From Xanthostigma xanthostigma (taxonomy: Eukaryota > Arthropoda > Insecta > Raphidioptera > Raphidiidae), in NCBI GenBank assembly GCA_963575645.1, contig OY754464.1:45188192-45252191 (forward strand): 64,000 nucleotides of DNA, in the 5' to 3' direction. The notes below the pieces were generated by a model. It saw only the letters and a list, made by a program, of their open reading frames with translations. It did not search any database and was not told the origin of the DNA. The position numbers and the translations under genes were made by a program. Every line of letters starts with the position of its first letter. Position 1 is the stretch's first letter. Positions 35,399 through 46,180 of this stretch are shown here, one piece after another.

Positions 35399-36305
35399 GT
35401 ATTATTTACATAAATAGAAAATATTTTTATAGGTTCAATAATAAAGTGCTTTCGAATTTCATGGTTGGTTTTATTTTGTGATTTTATTTTACACGTCAAT
35501 TTCTTTTGTGATCTTCAAGTAATAATAATTAACATTTAAGATTTCATTTCTTATTTAAAAATTACATGTTATTGATCGTAAACAATTTCGAAGTCGGGTG
35601 TTTTGCAACTGCGAGTGTTATCAAGAGGATGTTATGTCGCGGGTGTTTTGGTATGTGCGTGTTTTGTTGCGGGGGGGGGGGGTGAAATGTGAACTAACAA
35701 AGTACTTTTGATTGCGACGTTTTACCCCCCAGCCAAACAAAAAATTCGGGCTGGTGAAGTTGTCCCGGAAATTTTATTTTTCGAATAAACAAAATTTGAG
35801 ATGGGGTAAAACAAAACTAATTGCGAATAAAATGTGGTCCAACGATAAACTATCGATTGGAATGTTTTTATCCCCAGCCCGGGCCCTTCCGGGCGTTTAA
35901 CGACGATTTATAGTACTTTTGGAAAATAAACTTTGTTATTAAATCACTTTTTTTTGGGAGGGGGTAAAACGAAATTATTTATGGGTAAAACATGGACTAA
36001 CGAAAACCTTTCGATTGAGACGTTTTACCACCCAGCCCGGGAAAAAAATCGGGCTGGTGAAGTTGGCTCGGAAATTTTATTTTTCGAATAAAAAAAAAAT
36101 TGACAAGGGGTAAAACGAAACTAATTGGGGGTAAATGTGGTCCAACGATAGACTATCGTTTGGAACGTTTTAACCCCCAGCCTGGGCGTTTTACAGCGAT
36201 TTATAGTACTTTTGGAAAAAAACTTTGTTATTAAATAACTTTTCTTTTGGAAGGGGGTAAAACGAATTTTTTGCGGGCCAACTTTACGCACCTAAAAATC
36301 AACAC

Positions 36306-39300
36306 TTAATTAACAATATGTCCTGTCTGCAGTAGCATTGGCTCCGCCGGTTTATCCTCTTGCGTGTGATTGTAACCAATTTCATGATATCTAATTGGAT
36401 AAGTTAGTTGGTTACCTTTGTCCCATGAATATAATTCCTGAAATAAATAAAATATCTTAAAATTGCAGTCGTCCTGTTAAATTAAAATTCTTATTTCTAA
36501 TATAATCCAGCAGCAGAGTTGTAAAAAATACTTTTTAAAAATATTTAAATACATGCATACACTTGTAAAAATGTTTTTTAAAAGAATTTTAAATACAAAT
36601 ACTAGAAAAGTATTTGCATTTTGAAATACTTTTACTCAAATACTTTACAAGTCTGTCCAGCAGTGACGTAAATCGTAATTATAGTGTGGAAGAACTGGTA
36701 ATAATCCAGACTGTTTTTTCTGTCTTCAGGGGGCCTCACTGCAATCCTACCTGTTTTACTGTATTTTGACGAAATTTTCCATTCATTAATTACGATCGGG
36801 TTAGAAAGGCAACGATCCATTTCATCGTCAAGTTTTCGGATCACTCTAACCCAGTCATTCTTACTTGGCTAAGATACAATTTAACATACACAATAAAGAT
36901 GATGTCGATTGTATCACTTACCTTGTTCTTTGGATTATATCCCAGCATGGTCGTATTGCGGAACGGATTTGTAAAATCTAAATTGACATCCAATAAATTA
37001 TTCTTATATAAATCGAGGGCAAGTCGTATTTTTGTGTTTCTGAGCGTGACATTATCGACAGCGTACAGAACTCCACAAACGACGAACATTTCGCCAAATT
37101 CGTGGTGGTTGATGCTAATGTTCCACGCATACTGGATCTTCATATTTGACGTGTCAACTTTCAAAACAGCTGTGTTGTTCGATTCGGGAAGTCCGTAGAC
37201 AACCCACAATCCGTTGTCGTCTACGCTAAAATCTATGTAATTGCGTTCAGTCGTGTACAGGAAGTCTTTTGGACTCTTAGTATCAACAAGCGGTACATCC
37301 AGTTGGACGTAACTATCGCGTTCCAAATCGAATTTGAGTATTCGACCATGTTTGTTGCGGGCGTTATAATAAAATGAACCGTTGTATACTACGTGAGCAT
37401 TTCCTTGAAAAGGGTGAGTTATGTTGTATCTGGAATATTTAATATTAATATTAATTGCCGTTTTCTTTTCTTCTGAATGCATGTTGGAAAAAAATTGTTT
37501 TAAAAATTGTTGTGCCCGATAGTGTATTGTCATTTCAATAATGTTGGTTACTTACATTTTGCTGGCCGCATCTTTTCGGAAAGCAGTTTTATTAGCAAAT
37601 TCAAATAGCTGATGATTGTTGTCGTCATAGGTGACCCAAAAACGTTCACCAACTGCGTCATTTTTCGGCATTGAATCTCTCATCCAGGAACCATCTTTGT
37701 TGGTATACCGGTGGTACACCGGTTTTCCCACAGCGTACAAAACGCAATCCAGTGTACGGTTTGGAAGACCTTGGTACGTTTCGTTTCCCAGCTTAAAAAA
37801 TACGATTGTTAATATTTCATTTCGAATGGAATTTTACAAAGAAATTAAAATAATTGATTGTTTTATTTAATGGTCAAAATTGTTAAATAGATTCGTCTAG
37901 CTGTCAGTTAGTGAAAAAAATAATTCCACGGAAAAGAGTTTTTCTGGGAGATTTGTGTAATGGGGGTGACAGAATTATGGATTGAGGAACTACGATGCTG
38001 TCTTTAAAATTGAAGACACCGCTCGGATTACACTTTACCTCCACGACGTTCGTCATTGTTTAAGTTTCCCGTGCAATCGTGACAGATGATACTACTTTTG
38101 TCTCTTTTTATTCAGCTTAGGCCTAGCACACATGAAGAGCGTTCAACGCGCGTTGGCCCAACGCGCGTTTACAGTTTCTATACAATTGTATAGCACTGTT
38201 TATATGATAACGCGCGTTCAACGCGCCACCAACGCGCGTTATCATATAAACAGTTCTATACAATTGTATAGAAACCGTATCAGGCTTCTTGATCCTCCGA
38301 CAAAAAATCCCCGACAAAATATTCCCAAAAAAAAATATCCCCGGACAAAATGCCCTCGTGACAAAAGATCTCCGACAATTTATCCTCGTATGCGAATTGT
38401 CTCGCAGTGAAACGGGAAGGGGCAAATGTGGAGTTTTTAAAAAAACAATTCCGGGGAGAACGATAAAGGGGTATGCGAATTGTCTCGCAGTGAAACGGGG
38501 AGGGGCAAATGTGGAGTTTTTAAAAAAAACAATTCCGAGGAGAACGATAAACGGGTATGCGAATTGTCTCGCAGTGAAACTGGAAGGGGAAAATGTGGAG
38601 TTTTTAAAAAAACAATTCCGGGGAGAACGATAAAAGGGTATGCGAATTGTCTCGCAGTGAAACGGGAAGGGGCAAATGTGGAGCTTTTAAAAAAACAATT
38701 CCAAGGAGAACGATAAACGGGTATGCGAATTGTCTCGCAGTGAAACGGGAAGGGGCAAATGTGGAGTTTTTAAAAAAACAATTCCGAGGAGAACGACAAA
38801 CGGGTATGCGAATTGTCTCGCAGTGAAACGGGAAGGGGCAAATGTGGAGTTTTTAAAAAAACAATTCCGGGGAGAACGATAAAGGGGTATGCGAATTGTC
38901 TCGCAATGAAACGGGAAGGGGCAAATGTGGAGTTTTTAAAAAAACAATTCCGAGGAGAACGATAAACGGGTATGCGAATTGTCTCGCAGTGAAACGGGAA
39001 GGGGCAAATGTGGAGTTTTTAAAAAAACAATTCCGAGGAGAACGATAAACGGGTATGCGAATTGTCTCGAAGTGAAACGGGAAGGGGCAAATGTGGAGTT
39101 TTTAAAAAAACAATTCCGGGGTCAACGATGACGGGGTGGGTAGTATTTAAACGAGTGACTGTAAATTACAATTTTGGGTGACAAAAATAATCAATTTGGG
39201 TTACTGTATTACTAAGTGAGCGACTGACTGCGCGTGACGAGAAATCAACAGAACAGCAACTTACAAACATTCATTTGAGTTACTTAAAATACAAAATGAG

Positions 39301-39931
39301 AAGCTTCATAATATTTGATTTTATTTGTAAATTAATGTTTATTTGGTATCAATTGTCGGGGATATTTTGTCACGGGGGCAATATGTCCGGGGATATTTTG
39401 TCGGGTATTTTTTGTCGGGGATTTATTGTCGGAGGATCAATTATCATGGAACCATAGAAACTGTAAACGCGCGTTGAACGCCTCTCATATAAACTAGGCC
39501 TAAATCTCCAATATAAACAGCACTCAGTTTCATAGGAAACGTAGATTATGACGAAATTAGCGAAATTAAAGTGTCTCCCTAGTGGAGCCTACAAAACTGA
39601 GGACACCCTCATTGTATATATGATCCTAAGGGTACGACCATCGAAAGAATGAAGACAACGCCGTTTTTATAGCGAGGGTGTTCTTAATAAGATTTTATTA
39701 TAAATACCTTCTGTATATCAACACGTCCAAAAGCATATCCAGCACCTCGACACTTGGATACGTCGACCTGCTCCGTACACTTCGGGCACTGGGGCGGTGG
39801 TCCGCAGAGACTATCGAGCGTCGTATATTCTGGAGGACGCTCTCCGTAGACCGCCATACCCCCTGACGCTATACCGGCCTCTCCCAGCTTCAAAGTGGGC
39901 GGCTTTGGAGTCATATAGCGCGGGTCGGTTT
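36306..39931 (-). CDS. Olfactomedin-domain protein (gliomedin/colmedin-like), 3' four exons
   Basis: This is an extracellular beta-propeller protein of the olfactomedin family; insect members resemble gliomedin/UNC-122, type II membrane proteins of neurons and muscle. Exons on the minus strand: 39931-39708, 37791-37556, 37429-36922, 36437-36306, all with AG/GT borders and matching phases (366 codons plus 2 nt to a TAA at 36308-36306). Exon 1 here holds GPPPQCPKC and CRGAGYAFGRVDI. The OLF domain starts TLDCVLYAVGKPVYH, DGSWMRD, ERFWVTYDDNN. It continues THPFQGNAHVVYNGSFYYN, RNYIDFSVDDNGLWVVYGLP, FGEMFVVCGVLYAVDNV and TTMLGYNPKNK, ending LYSWDKGNQLTYPIRYH. The two cysteines of the conserved disulfide (TLDC, VVCG) are present. 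The N-terminal anchor and any collagen repeats are not seen and should be further right. The 3' UTR is split by a transposon. Confidence 0.93.
36632..36844 (-). other. Unassigned open frame in the last olfactomedin intron
   Basis: The minus-strand frame reads MIRKLDDEMDRCLSNPIVIN followed by EWKISSKYSKTGRIAVRPPE. It lies between two OLF exons and has a coding look, but I do not recognise it. It may be a relic of an inserted element or an unused exon; no clear splice sites bracket it. Confidence 0.25.
38289..39440. mobile_element. Inner TIR element carrying a minisatellite
   Basis: The left end ttgatcctccgacaaaaaat is inverted at the right (attgtcggaggatcaa, 39425-39440). Subterminal 'ccccgacaaaatatt' motifs on the left match 'aatatgtccggggatatttt' type motifs on the right. 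Its centre is the 83-bp tandem array. The superfamily is unassigned. Confidence 0.7.
38389..39130. repeat. 83-bp minisatellite, nine copies
   Basis: Units begin tatgcgaattgtctcgca at 38389, 38472, 38556, 38639, 38722, 38805, 38888, 38971 and 39054, so the period is 83 bp (one unit 84). Each continues gtgaaacgggaaggggcaaa, tgtggagtttttaaaaaaac and aattccgaggagaacgataa. Copies differ at few sites, so the array is young or homogenised. 83 is not a multiple of 3, so the long open frames through it are fortuitous. Confidence 0.95.
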
Positions 39932-40620
39932 CTATAAAATGAACGACACATCTATCACAATATTCATGACAAGATATTTGTAACAAAACTATCAACAAAC
40001 TTGGAAGTCAATTCCCTTTGGTTTTGATGAAATGCATGCATAAATTGAGAACCGATATTTATTACTAGCTTTTACCCGAGGTTTCGTTCACGTTTACATT
40101 GGTTTTTTGACAAAAAACTTTAGATTCGAGTGTATCCTATATTTTATGATCAGCTTTTAGTATCAATTTCAACGTTAAATCAACTTTAAAAGTAAATTTT
40201 GAATGTACTACTCTCAAAATGTGGTATTTCGCATAATTGCTGTGAGTTCATGTGTCTGTGGTATTTCACAATAACTTCTGTAAGAATGCACCGATTTGAA
40301 GTATCTTTCTAACGATTATCTCAATAAGTACTCCAGTGCTATTGATTTTAGTGCCAATCGATTCAGAGGTTTGAGAAATATACTTAAGGAGTTTTGTGCA
40401 TATTTTGTAACTAGAACGTACAAGAACCTTCTGGTAAATTTCACAGGAATAATTGTTCATAGAGAAAATTATATTAATGATCTTGGAACAATGTAGCTTC
40501 TACATACCAGTTATATGCGATATAAACAACATAGATAATATGCATTTTCTATAGTATTAGGTACTATATAAGATACTTCGTGTGTATCTTTAATAATGCA
40601 ACGAGACGCCACCGTCAACA
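39932..40620. other. Sequence upstream of the first visible olfactomedin exon
   Basis: No further exon was recognised. A motif at 40074-40107 (actagcttttacccgaggtt then tcgttcacg) looks like a minus-strand Helentron-type end (…gctagt). The rest is AT-rich and unassigned. Confidence 0.4.
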
Positions 40621-40665
40621 ATATGCACATTATTGTTGGAACCGCAACAATACGCACATTGAACT

Positions 40666-40770
40666 GCGTAGACAACAATACGCACATTATTGTCGGAGCC
40701 GCGTAGACAACAATACGCACATTATTGTCGGAGCCGCGTAGACAACAATACGTACATTGTTGTCGGAACT
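40666..40770. repeat. Three tandem 35-bp repeats with internal palindrome
   Basis: Units start gcgtagacaacaatacgcac at 40666, 40701 and 40736. Each contains acaatacgcacattattgt, an imperfect inverted repeat. Degenerate half-units precede at 40612-40660. They lie ~50 bp upstream of a TATA box, a position typical of LTR enhancer repeats. Confidence 0.9.
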
Positions 40771-40815
40771 ATGTGGAAGAATGCCGAGTATGCTCCAGAA
40801 TACGATTGTAGAATC

Positions 40816-40857
40816 TATATATAAGCGGAGCCGAAACAAACAGGCGGGGCAGTCAGT
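40816..40857 (+). promoter_or_regulatory. TATA box and TCAGT initiator, putative LTR promoter
   Basis: tatatataag (40816-40825) is followed by agtcagtt at 40851-40858, the spacing and initiator type seen in the solo LTR at 29.3 kb. With the upstream tandem repeats and the AATAAA-rich region to about 41100, this looks like part of an LTR of another family, but no LTR ends are defined. Confidence 0.45.
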
Positions 40858-41162
40858 TAAGAGAGCTAACAAGTGAACTGTTGTGCTGCGTGGAGATAAA
40901 TAGACTTTACATAAATCTAATATCTATGAGATAAATAGAGAACTGTGTAGATAAATACATAATAAATATATCCTATATAAATTTTAGTGTGTTCCAGTGA
41001 TATAAATTCTCGTTGTACATAGTAAATAGTGTTGTATTATTGTCGCTTAGAATTCATTTGTTTTGTCCGTTATTATTTTATTTCATTTTGCATTAATTAA
41101 AGTAGAGAAGTACCTACTTATATGTACTCGGTTTGTCTGAATCTGTGATCCCTAATTTTGTA

Positions 41163-41655
41163 TCCAGCGTACAGCCCAAACGGCTTAACTGATTTTAAAA
41201 AATTGTTTTTGTTCGGTTCGTTTCCGGGTAACTTAGATCTTAACGTCGCCCAATTTTTGAATTTTGGCCCCAGAGGAGAGCAGTTTAAAAAAAAACGAAG
41301 TTTTTCGCTTATAACTCGCTCAATTTAAATCAGATCGGTTCGAAACCTATCTTAAACGAAAGAGGAGAAAATTTTACAGATTTCGTACAACAGATATTAC
41401 CCAAACTGATTTTTTATACTCATTTATATAGAAATCAAGCTGTATAAATTGAATTTGATATAACTGATGGCAAACGTCTTTCGGTTATCTCTGTCTGTTG
41501 TACAATGTAATATGGTAATTTAAAGATTGCGTATGTTAACTGTCTTAAAATAAAATTGGTCGATAATTTTATTTATTAAAATAGTAAAATAAAAAGATTG
41601 CATTTGTTCAAAAACGGATGCCATTTCAAATATTTGTGAAATGCAACGCCTTCTG
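41163..41655 (-). repeat. Repeat family R2, copy 1
   Basis: It is colinear in reverse with 58908-59350: cgtacagcccaaac at the left here, tttgggctgtacg at the right there; aggcgttgcatttcacaaat ends the other side. It shares the tctcctctttcgtttaaga core with family R1. A fragment of the cgaccaatttt MITE is inserted near 41553-41580. Sequence-of-unknown-class, non-coding. Confidence 0.7.
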
Positions 41656-41720
41656 AGTTATATATATATATATATACCTATCTTCTACACATTTTGCATC
41701 TCTCAAAGTTAGTTATTTAA

Positions 41721-42634
41721 CCCTCAGTTAATCTGGTGCCTAGATATACTTTAATTTATCTGGTGGAGTCCAGGGGACTCCTTCTCAACAAATCGTTAAT
41801 ATTATTTTAATAAAACGATATCCAGTATCAAAAAACTACATATTTGAGTAAGGAACATTACAGTAGCAGACTTTTATATCAGACTGGTATTAGTTAACAT
41901 TTAAGCTTTAGAACAATAGAAAAACAAATTACCCTCCATATAAAATTAACAAAAAGTTGTACCATCTTCTAGCTACTATAAAAATTCAAAATTAATATAT
42001 TTATCTTTTCACTTATGAACAATGCCAACAATATAGTGAAATTAAGAGAAAAATAAAAAAAGGATAGTGTCTCATATTAAAATGAAAAATGTGCAGCACT
42101 TAATATTTGACTGTCGCAACAAAACGGGCGCAAATCTTCTTCGTACACCCCAAACATCTTTCTTTTTAGGCGCTTAGGACATAATGTGACAGTATTTACT
42201 TTGGTTTCTTGGCACTCATCTTCGGAGTCGGAAAGTAATTCTTCGGGTATAAAAGGTCGAGGCACATTTTGTGACTGTTGAAATTCATCATCGGGATTCA
42301 TATCTTCATCGTTTAGCCAGCCCATTATGATATATTCAGCATCTAGTTGATTTAAATTTACTACTTGTTTATTGGAAGCCATTTTGTAGTTTAAAACAAA
42401 GAAAATGTGTCATTAAACCCAAAAAATGACATTTATAAAATTAGCAAAAAAGTTACACAAATGCTCTGGTGGAGTCCCGTGGACTCCATGAACGTAATAT
42501 CTCACCGATATACAAGCGTAGACGCTATTTCAGGAAGGTACTGTGATGCACAAACTTCTAAGTGTAATATGAAAGTTTTTTCAACACTTTGAAAATCGGG
42601 CGGAGTCCCTGGGACCTAACAGATCAATTGAGGG
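41721..42634 (-). mobile_element. Internally deleted piggyBac-like element
   Basis: It is flanked by TTAA at 41717-41720 and 42635-42638, the piggyBac target. The ends are ccctcagttaatctg and its near-inverse cagatcaattgaggg. Subterminal tggtggagtcc motifs are present at both ends (about 41760 and 42468). Inside is a minus-strand N-terminal transposase-like frame. The DDD catalytic region is deleted. Confidence 0.85.
42077..42382 (-). pseudogene. piggyBac-like transposase N-terminal remnant
   Basis: The 101-codon frame starts MASNKQVVNLNQLDAEYIIM and has the acidic stretch GWLNDEDMNPDDEF and LLSDSEDECQE, typical of the poorly conserved N-terminus of piggyBac transposases. The assignment rests mainly on its position inside TTAA-flanked ends. 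It stops before any catalytic block. Confidence 0.6.
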
Positions 42635-42650
42635 TTAAATTGTGTATATA

Positions 42651-43040
42651 TACACACTATCGGACAAAAGTAAAGCAACACTTTCAAAAAATGAAATAAT
42701 CCCAATTTTATAATATTTAATGCACGATATCGTAATTAAATACATTGTGTCTTAAATATCAAAGTAGGCTGCTTTCATAGGCGCCAATAGGTTTTTCCAA
42801 CAATCAAAACAAATGAACTGATATTGAAGTTAACTGTCAAATACAGTATTGTAATGCGTCAAAAGTAAAGCAACATTTTAATATTTTCCTAAAAAAGAAA
42901 GGTTTTAGTGAAAGTAAAGCTTAAAATATTTTTGCAGAGTTAATTATATTTCTGTGCTGGATTAATCATGCCAAGAGGTATTCCAATTTCGAAAGATTTA
43001 AAGCAGAGAGTAGTGAATCCACACTTGGAAGGTAGGTACA
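42651..43040 (+). mobile_element. Tc1-like transposon fragment
   Basis: The left end tacacactatcggacaaaag and taaagcaacac are typical of Tc1-like ends. The related aaaagtaaagcaaca recurs at 42859. ATG 42968 opens MPRGIPISKDLKQRVVN, matching the start of Tc1-type transposases. Similarity fades soon after, so the rest is lost. Confidence 0.65.
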
Positions 43041-43775
43041 ATACAAGCCACAATTTCAAGACGGTTTGTTTTACCCATCAACAATTTTTTGGGGTATACT
43101 TTTCATAAAGGTTTATTATTCTATTTGTTTTTACAAGAAAGTTAAGACTTTTTTTTTAAACATAAAATTTCGGAAATATATTAAAAATAAAAAAATCTGT
43201 TGTTCTTTTGTGTTGAAGATGTTAATTAGGTAGTTGACAAGTATTCTTTGTTTAATTTTGCTTTCAATTTTTAAATTTATATAACATTGCGCTCCAAGTG
43301 TCGTTAAAAATATACACCGATTTTCAAATATAATGCCGGGGTATATTATGTAAAATTTCGCCCCTTGTAATTCTTGAATTACTTACACATATACTCCCAC
43401 TGGTTTAGTTTGTTTTCTTAACATTTATTTTTGTAAATAAATAGTATTACCACCAACAAAGAATAGTTTTGTTAGTTTAGTTACAGTATGTTTGAACGGA
43501 TTTACCTTAAAAACTATTTTACGAAATTAGATGAAATTTAATTTTAAATGTTTCTTATGATTTCAAAAGTGCTATAGCTATGATTAATTTCAGTTTTTAA
43601 TAAATTATTTACATTTTTATGGGTTTCTATTACTTGAGCCGTCACTAAGACTCATTTCGCCCCCACCATTTAAGCATAGTCTGATCGCTCGTAGTGCGGG
43701 ATCAAGATTATTGGTCGGAGAGGGTAACGATATTACGTAAGCAGGCTTAGGGGGCGGGATGTTCATTTTTTTTGA
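43041..43775. other. Unassigned AT-rich stretch
   Basis: No gene was recognised. Segments near 43085-43210 resemble the centre of the MITE at 24491-25628 (tttattattctatttgtttt, acaagaaagtt), suggesting a decayed relative. Similarity to 57800-57900 (cgaaattttattta, aatcggtgtatattttt) hints at another old repeat. Confidence 0.35.
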
Positions 43776-44405
43776 CGTGATAACGTCTTATAAATTGATG
43801 AATCACCAATCTTATAAATTGATAAAACACCGGCTGCATGTACGAAAAAGTGTAACGTTCCTAACGCGTAACGTTCCGCCTGACCCTGTGCGTGCTTTTT
43901 GCTAATTTCTCGCTCAATTTAAATCAGATCGGTTTGAAACCAGTCTTAAACGAAAGAGGAGAACATTTTACATAGATTTCGTATAACAGAATTTGCCTAA
44001 ACAGTTTTTTTATACAAATTTATATAGAAAAATAGCTGTATAAATGCAATGTTGTCTAATGCATGGCGCGACGCGGTCGGTCGTCTTTGTTTGCCGTACA
44101 TGGAAATTAGAAAATAACGTATGTCTTGTCTTAACATGAAAACGGCTGCATTTCTAATGTTTAATTCAATTTTTTGACATAAGTATTTTGTGAAATGCAA
44201 CGCCTTCTAAGTTAAGTATTGGAATAACTAATTATTATTAGAACATAATACTTTGACAGTTGCAAACGTCACTTTTGACATTTCTTATCATTCCGACACC
44301 AAGGATAAGCGGATTGAAACCAAATTTTGGGAGGTTTAGGTTATGTATTACGGAATACGTTATCACGTAAAACTATCATCCGTAAACCGACTTTACAGAC
44401 AACCA
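43776..44405 (-). repeat. Repeat family R1, copy 2
   Basis: It is the reverse of 16255-16930 and nearly complete: gacgtgataacgtcttataa at the left, gtaaaccgactttacagaca at the right. The two copies are close enough for small tandem differences to show: copy 1 has an extra 'gttaggaacgttac' unit near 16800-16850. Confidence 0.78.
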
Positions 44406-44799
44406 ATTTTTTTTTTGTTGACAAAGAGAGCGGGAAGATATTATAAATCTTACGTAAGATAAAAAAAAATCCGAAAAAAAGATTAAGCGCAAAAGCCTGC
44501 CCTAAAACTTCCCGCTGTTTTCCAGCTCCTTAAGGTCAAAAACACTATTTATTTTTAAATTTTAATGTTGATGTTTATTAAAAGTTCTAAAAAAATCTTA
44601 CGCCTTATCATTTGGAGGGAGCGGGATCACGATTTTTTTATTTTCTCTTATACAGGGGAGTGGTGAACGGTTGAATTGCGCTGCAGCATAATATAATAAG
44701 CAATCTACAAATTTTAGCAAAGTCGAACCGGGCTGCAAGTATATTAATATTATACGAACTAAATTCAAATCTTTGATTAACGTCTGAATAGAACACTTC

Positions 44800-44955
44800 A
44801 AATGAATAAAATTGTCGACCAATTTTTTAGATATTTCTGAAGAAACTTCAAATCCGGATCGAAACGTCATCCTGCGTTATATTGATTTGTATTTTTATTA
44901 TTTTTTGTCAATATATATGGTCTGAGAAAAATTGGTCGACAATTTTATTGATTTG
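44800..44955. mobile_element. Palindromic MITE of the 'cgaccaatttt' family
   Basis: gaataaaattgtcgaccaat near 44803 is inverted near 44930 (attggtcgacaattttatt). The interior includes ccggatcgaaacgtcatcc. It is related to the copies at 11556-11902 and inside both P-like elements. Confidence 0.7.
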
Positions 44956-45231
44956 AATTATACGAACTAATTACTCTCATGATATTATAATTATTTTTTT
45001 TCGTTTCCAAGTCATATTTTGTAAATAACATCCTGCTTTAATTTATTTATAGTCAAAAATAATTCAATTTATTGTCGACAGTAAAGTAGAAGTGTAATCC
45101 TATAATTAAGGTGTAGAGATGGAGCAACAAGTCAAGAGAATTGATAAAAAACTGCACGGAAGAAAATGAATAGACGAGAGTTTTGAAAGTACTTCAAGCC
45201 TAGCCAATGTTTATATAAAAAAAGATAATAT

Positions 45232-45894
45232 TGTAACAAAACTGCTGTAGTCCGTGGCGGAAATTATTTATTTACAACAAACAGTTTATTTAACAAACAG
45301 TAAAATTCACAACCGTAAGCGTACTTCTTTAACTTAACGAAATAATAACGTTAACAGAAACAAAACTAGTAGTTCTAAATTATAAAATAAAAGACCATAA
45401 GTAACAGAGAATAAAGAGTCACTAAATTATGTACAAAGAAATATTTACAACACACAGGAACACAACACAAAGTTTATCAGCACACTTGTCTATTAACTAT
45501 AAGTCATTTATTTAAAACCGGATTTATAATTGCACTCACTAGAGTTAATTTATTTCCACAGTAAAATTTATGTCGTAATACCAGAGCACTGTATCAACAC
45601 AACTCGCGAACAACTCGAATAACTGACTGCCCCCTTGTCCACTCTGTTCGCCTTTTTATAGTTTTCGTCCCCCGCTTCTATCGAATGTTCTGGACGAATC
45701 GAGATTTCTTCTATTGTTCTCTCCAAGCGATTCTAAGAAATCGGGTCTAACTTCGCTACCTGCTTTACGCACCGAGTTCCTTTCCTTTACATGTATGTGT
45801 CTCCAAGGTCGGGTGTTCTTTACCTGTTTCCATTGTTGTTGGTTCTAGTAGTTTCTATCGAACTCCATAGTCGTCCCATCAAGAGCACGCAACA
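45232..45894 (-). mobile_element. Solo LTR, copy 3 (663 bp)
   Basis: The minus strand begins tgttgcgtgctcttgatggg (45894) and ends gcagttttgttaca (45232). It is colinear with the copies at 29081 and 31074 but more diverged in the U3 half. No internal region adjoins it. The flanks give no perfect TSD. Confidence 0.83.
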
Positions 45895-46180
45895 TTATTT
45901 TTGTCAAGCAATTGATCTATCTAATAATTTAAAAAGTTATTTATGCACACATTTTTTTTTCACTTAGAAACTTATCAAAGGTACGTAAACTCGCCGAAAG
46001 GGGGAGGGAGGGACCCGGATTTTTTTAAGGTCCCATATTTCAACGGGTCATTATTTTCGAGTTTGTTTCTTTACACGGCCCTAAAAGTCCTTTATAAAAT
46101 CAAAAAAAAGTACCAGGACGACCGAAAATATTAATTATTTTGAGGAATTAAGCGATGCTGTGGGTAAAGGTTATATCTAT

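Larger units (their letters stand above)
32350..36293. mobile_element. 3.9-kb foldback transposon with tandem-repeat arms, 9-bp TSD
   Basis: The ends are aggtgcgcgaagttggcccg (left) and cgggccaactttacgcacct (right), flanked by aaaaatcaa at 32341-32349 and 36294-36302. The left arm (32350-33045) and right arm (about 35650-36293) are inverted copies, each made of ~300-bp tandem units with phrases such as cgggctggggggtaaaacgt and tactataaatcgctgtaaaa. A 9-bp TSD with long inverted arms fits Mutator-like foldbacks; Galileo/FB elements look similar but usually make other TSD lengths. No transposase is present. P-like element B is inserted in the middle. Confidence 0.85.
38118..39502. mobile_element. 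Outer MITE with TAGGCCTAG ends in the olfactomedin intron
   Basis: The left end taggcctagcacacatgaag is matched in inverse at the right by catataaactaggccta; both carry gcgttcaacgcgcgt inside. Further palindromic 'aacgcgcgtt' motifs occur at 38145-38245. The ends resemble hAT tips, but the flanking octamers do not match, so the class is not proven. It hosts the element at 38289-39440. Confidence 0.65.

Noticed and set aside
38289-38716. Lysine/arginine-rich protein encoded across the 83-bp repeats
   Set aside because: The period is not a multiple of three and the same peptide recurs in different frames by chance openness only.
38389-39130. CRISPR array
   Set aside because: The units are head-to-tail with no variable spacers, in an insect genome and inside a transposon: a minisatellite.
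36306-39931. Yellow/major royal jelly protein
   Set aside because: First impression only; the WMRD, FWVTYDD, VDDNGLWVVYG and VVCGVLYAV motifs are those of an olfactomedin domain.
43997-44200. Small conserved gene repeated at 16.5 kb
   Set aside because: The frame is part of repeat family R1; conservation reflects repeat copies and there is no known domain.
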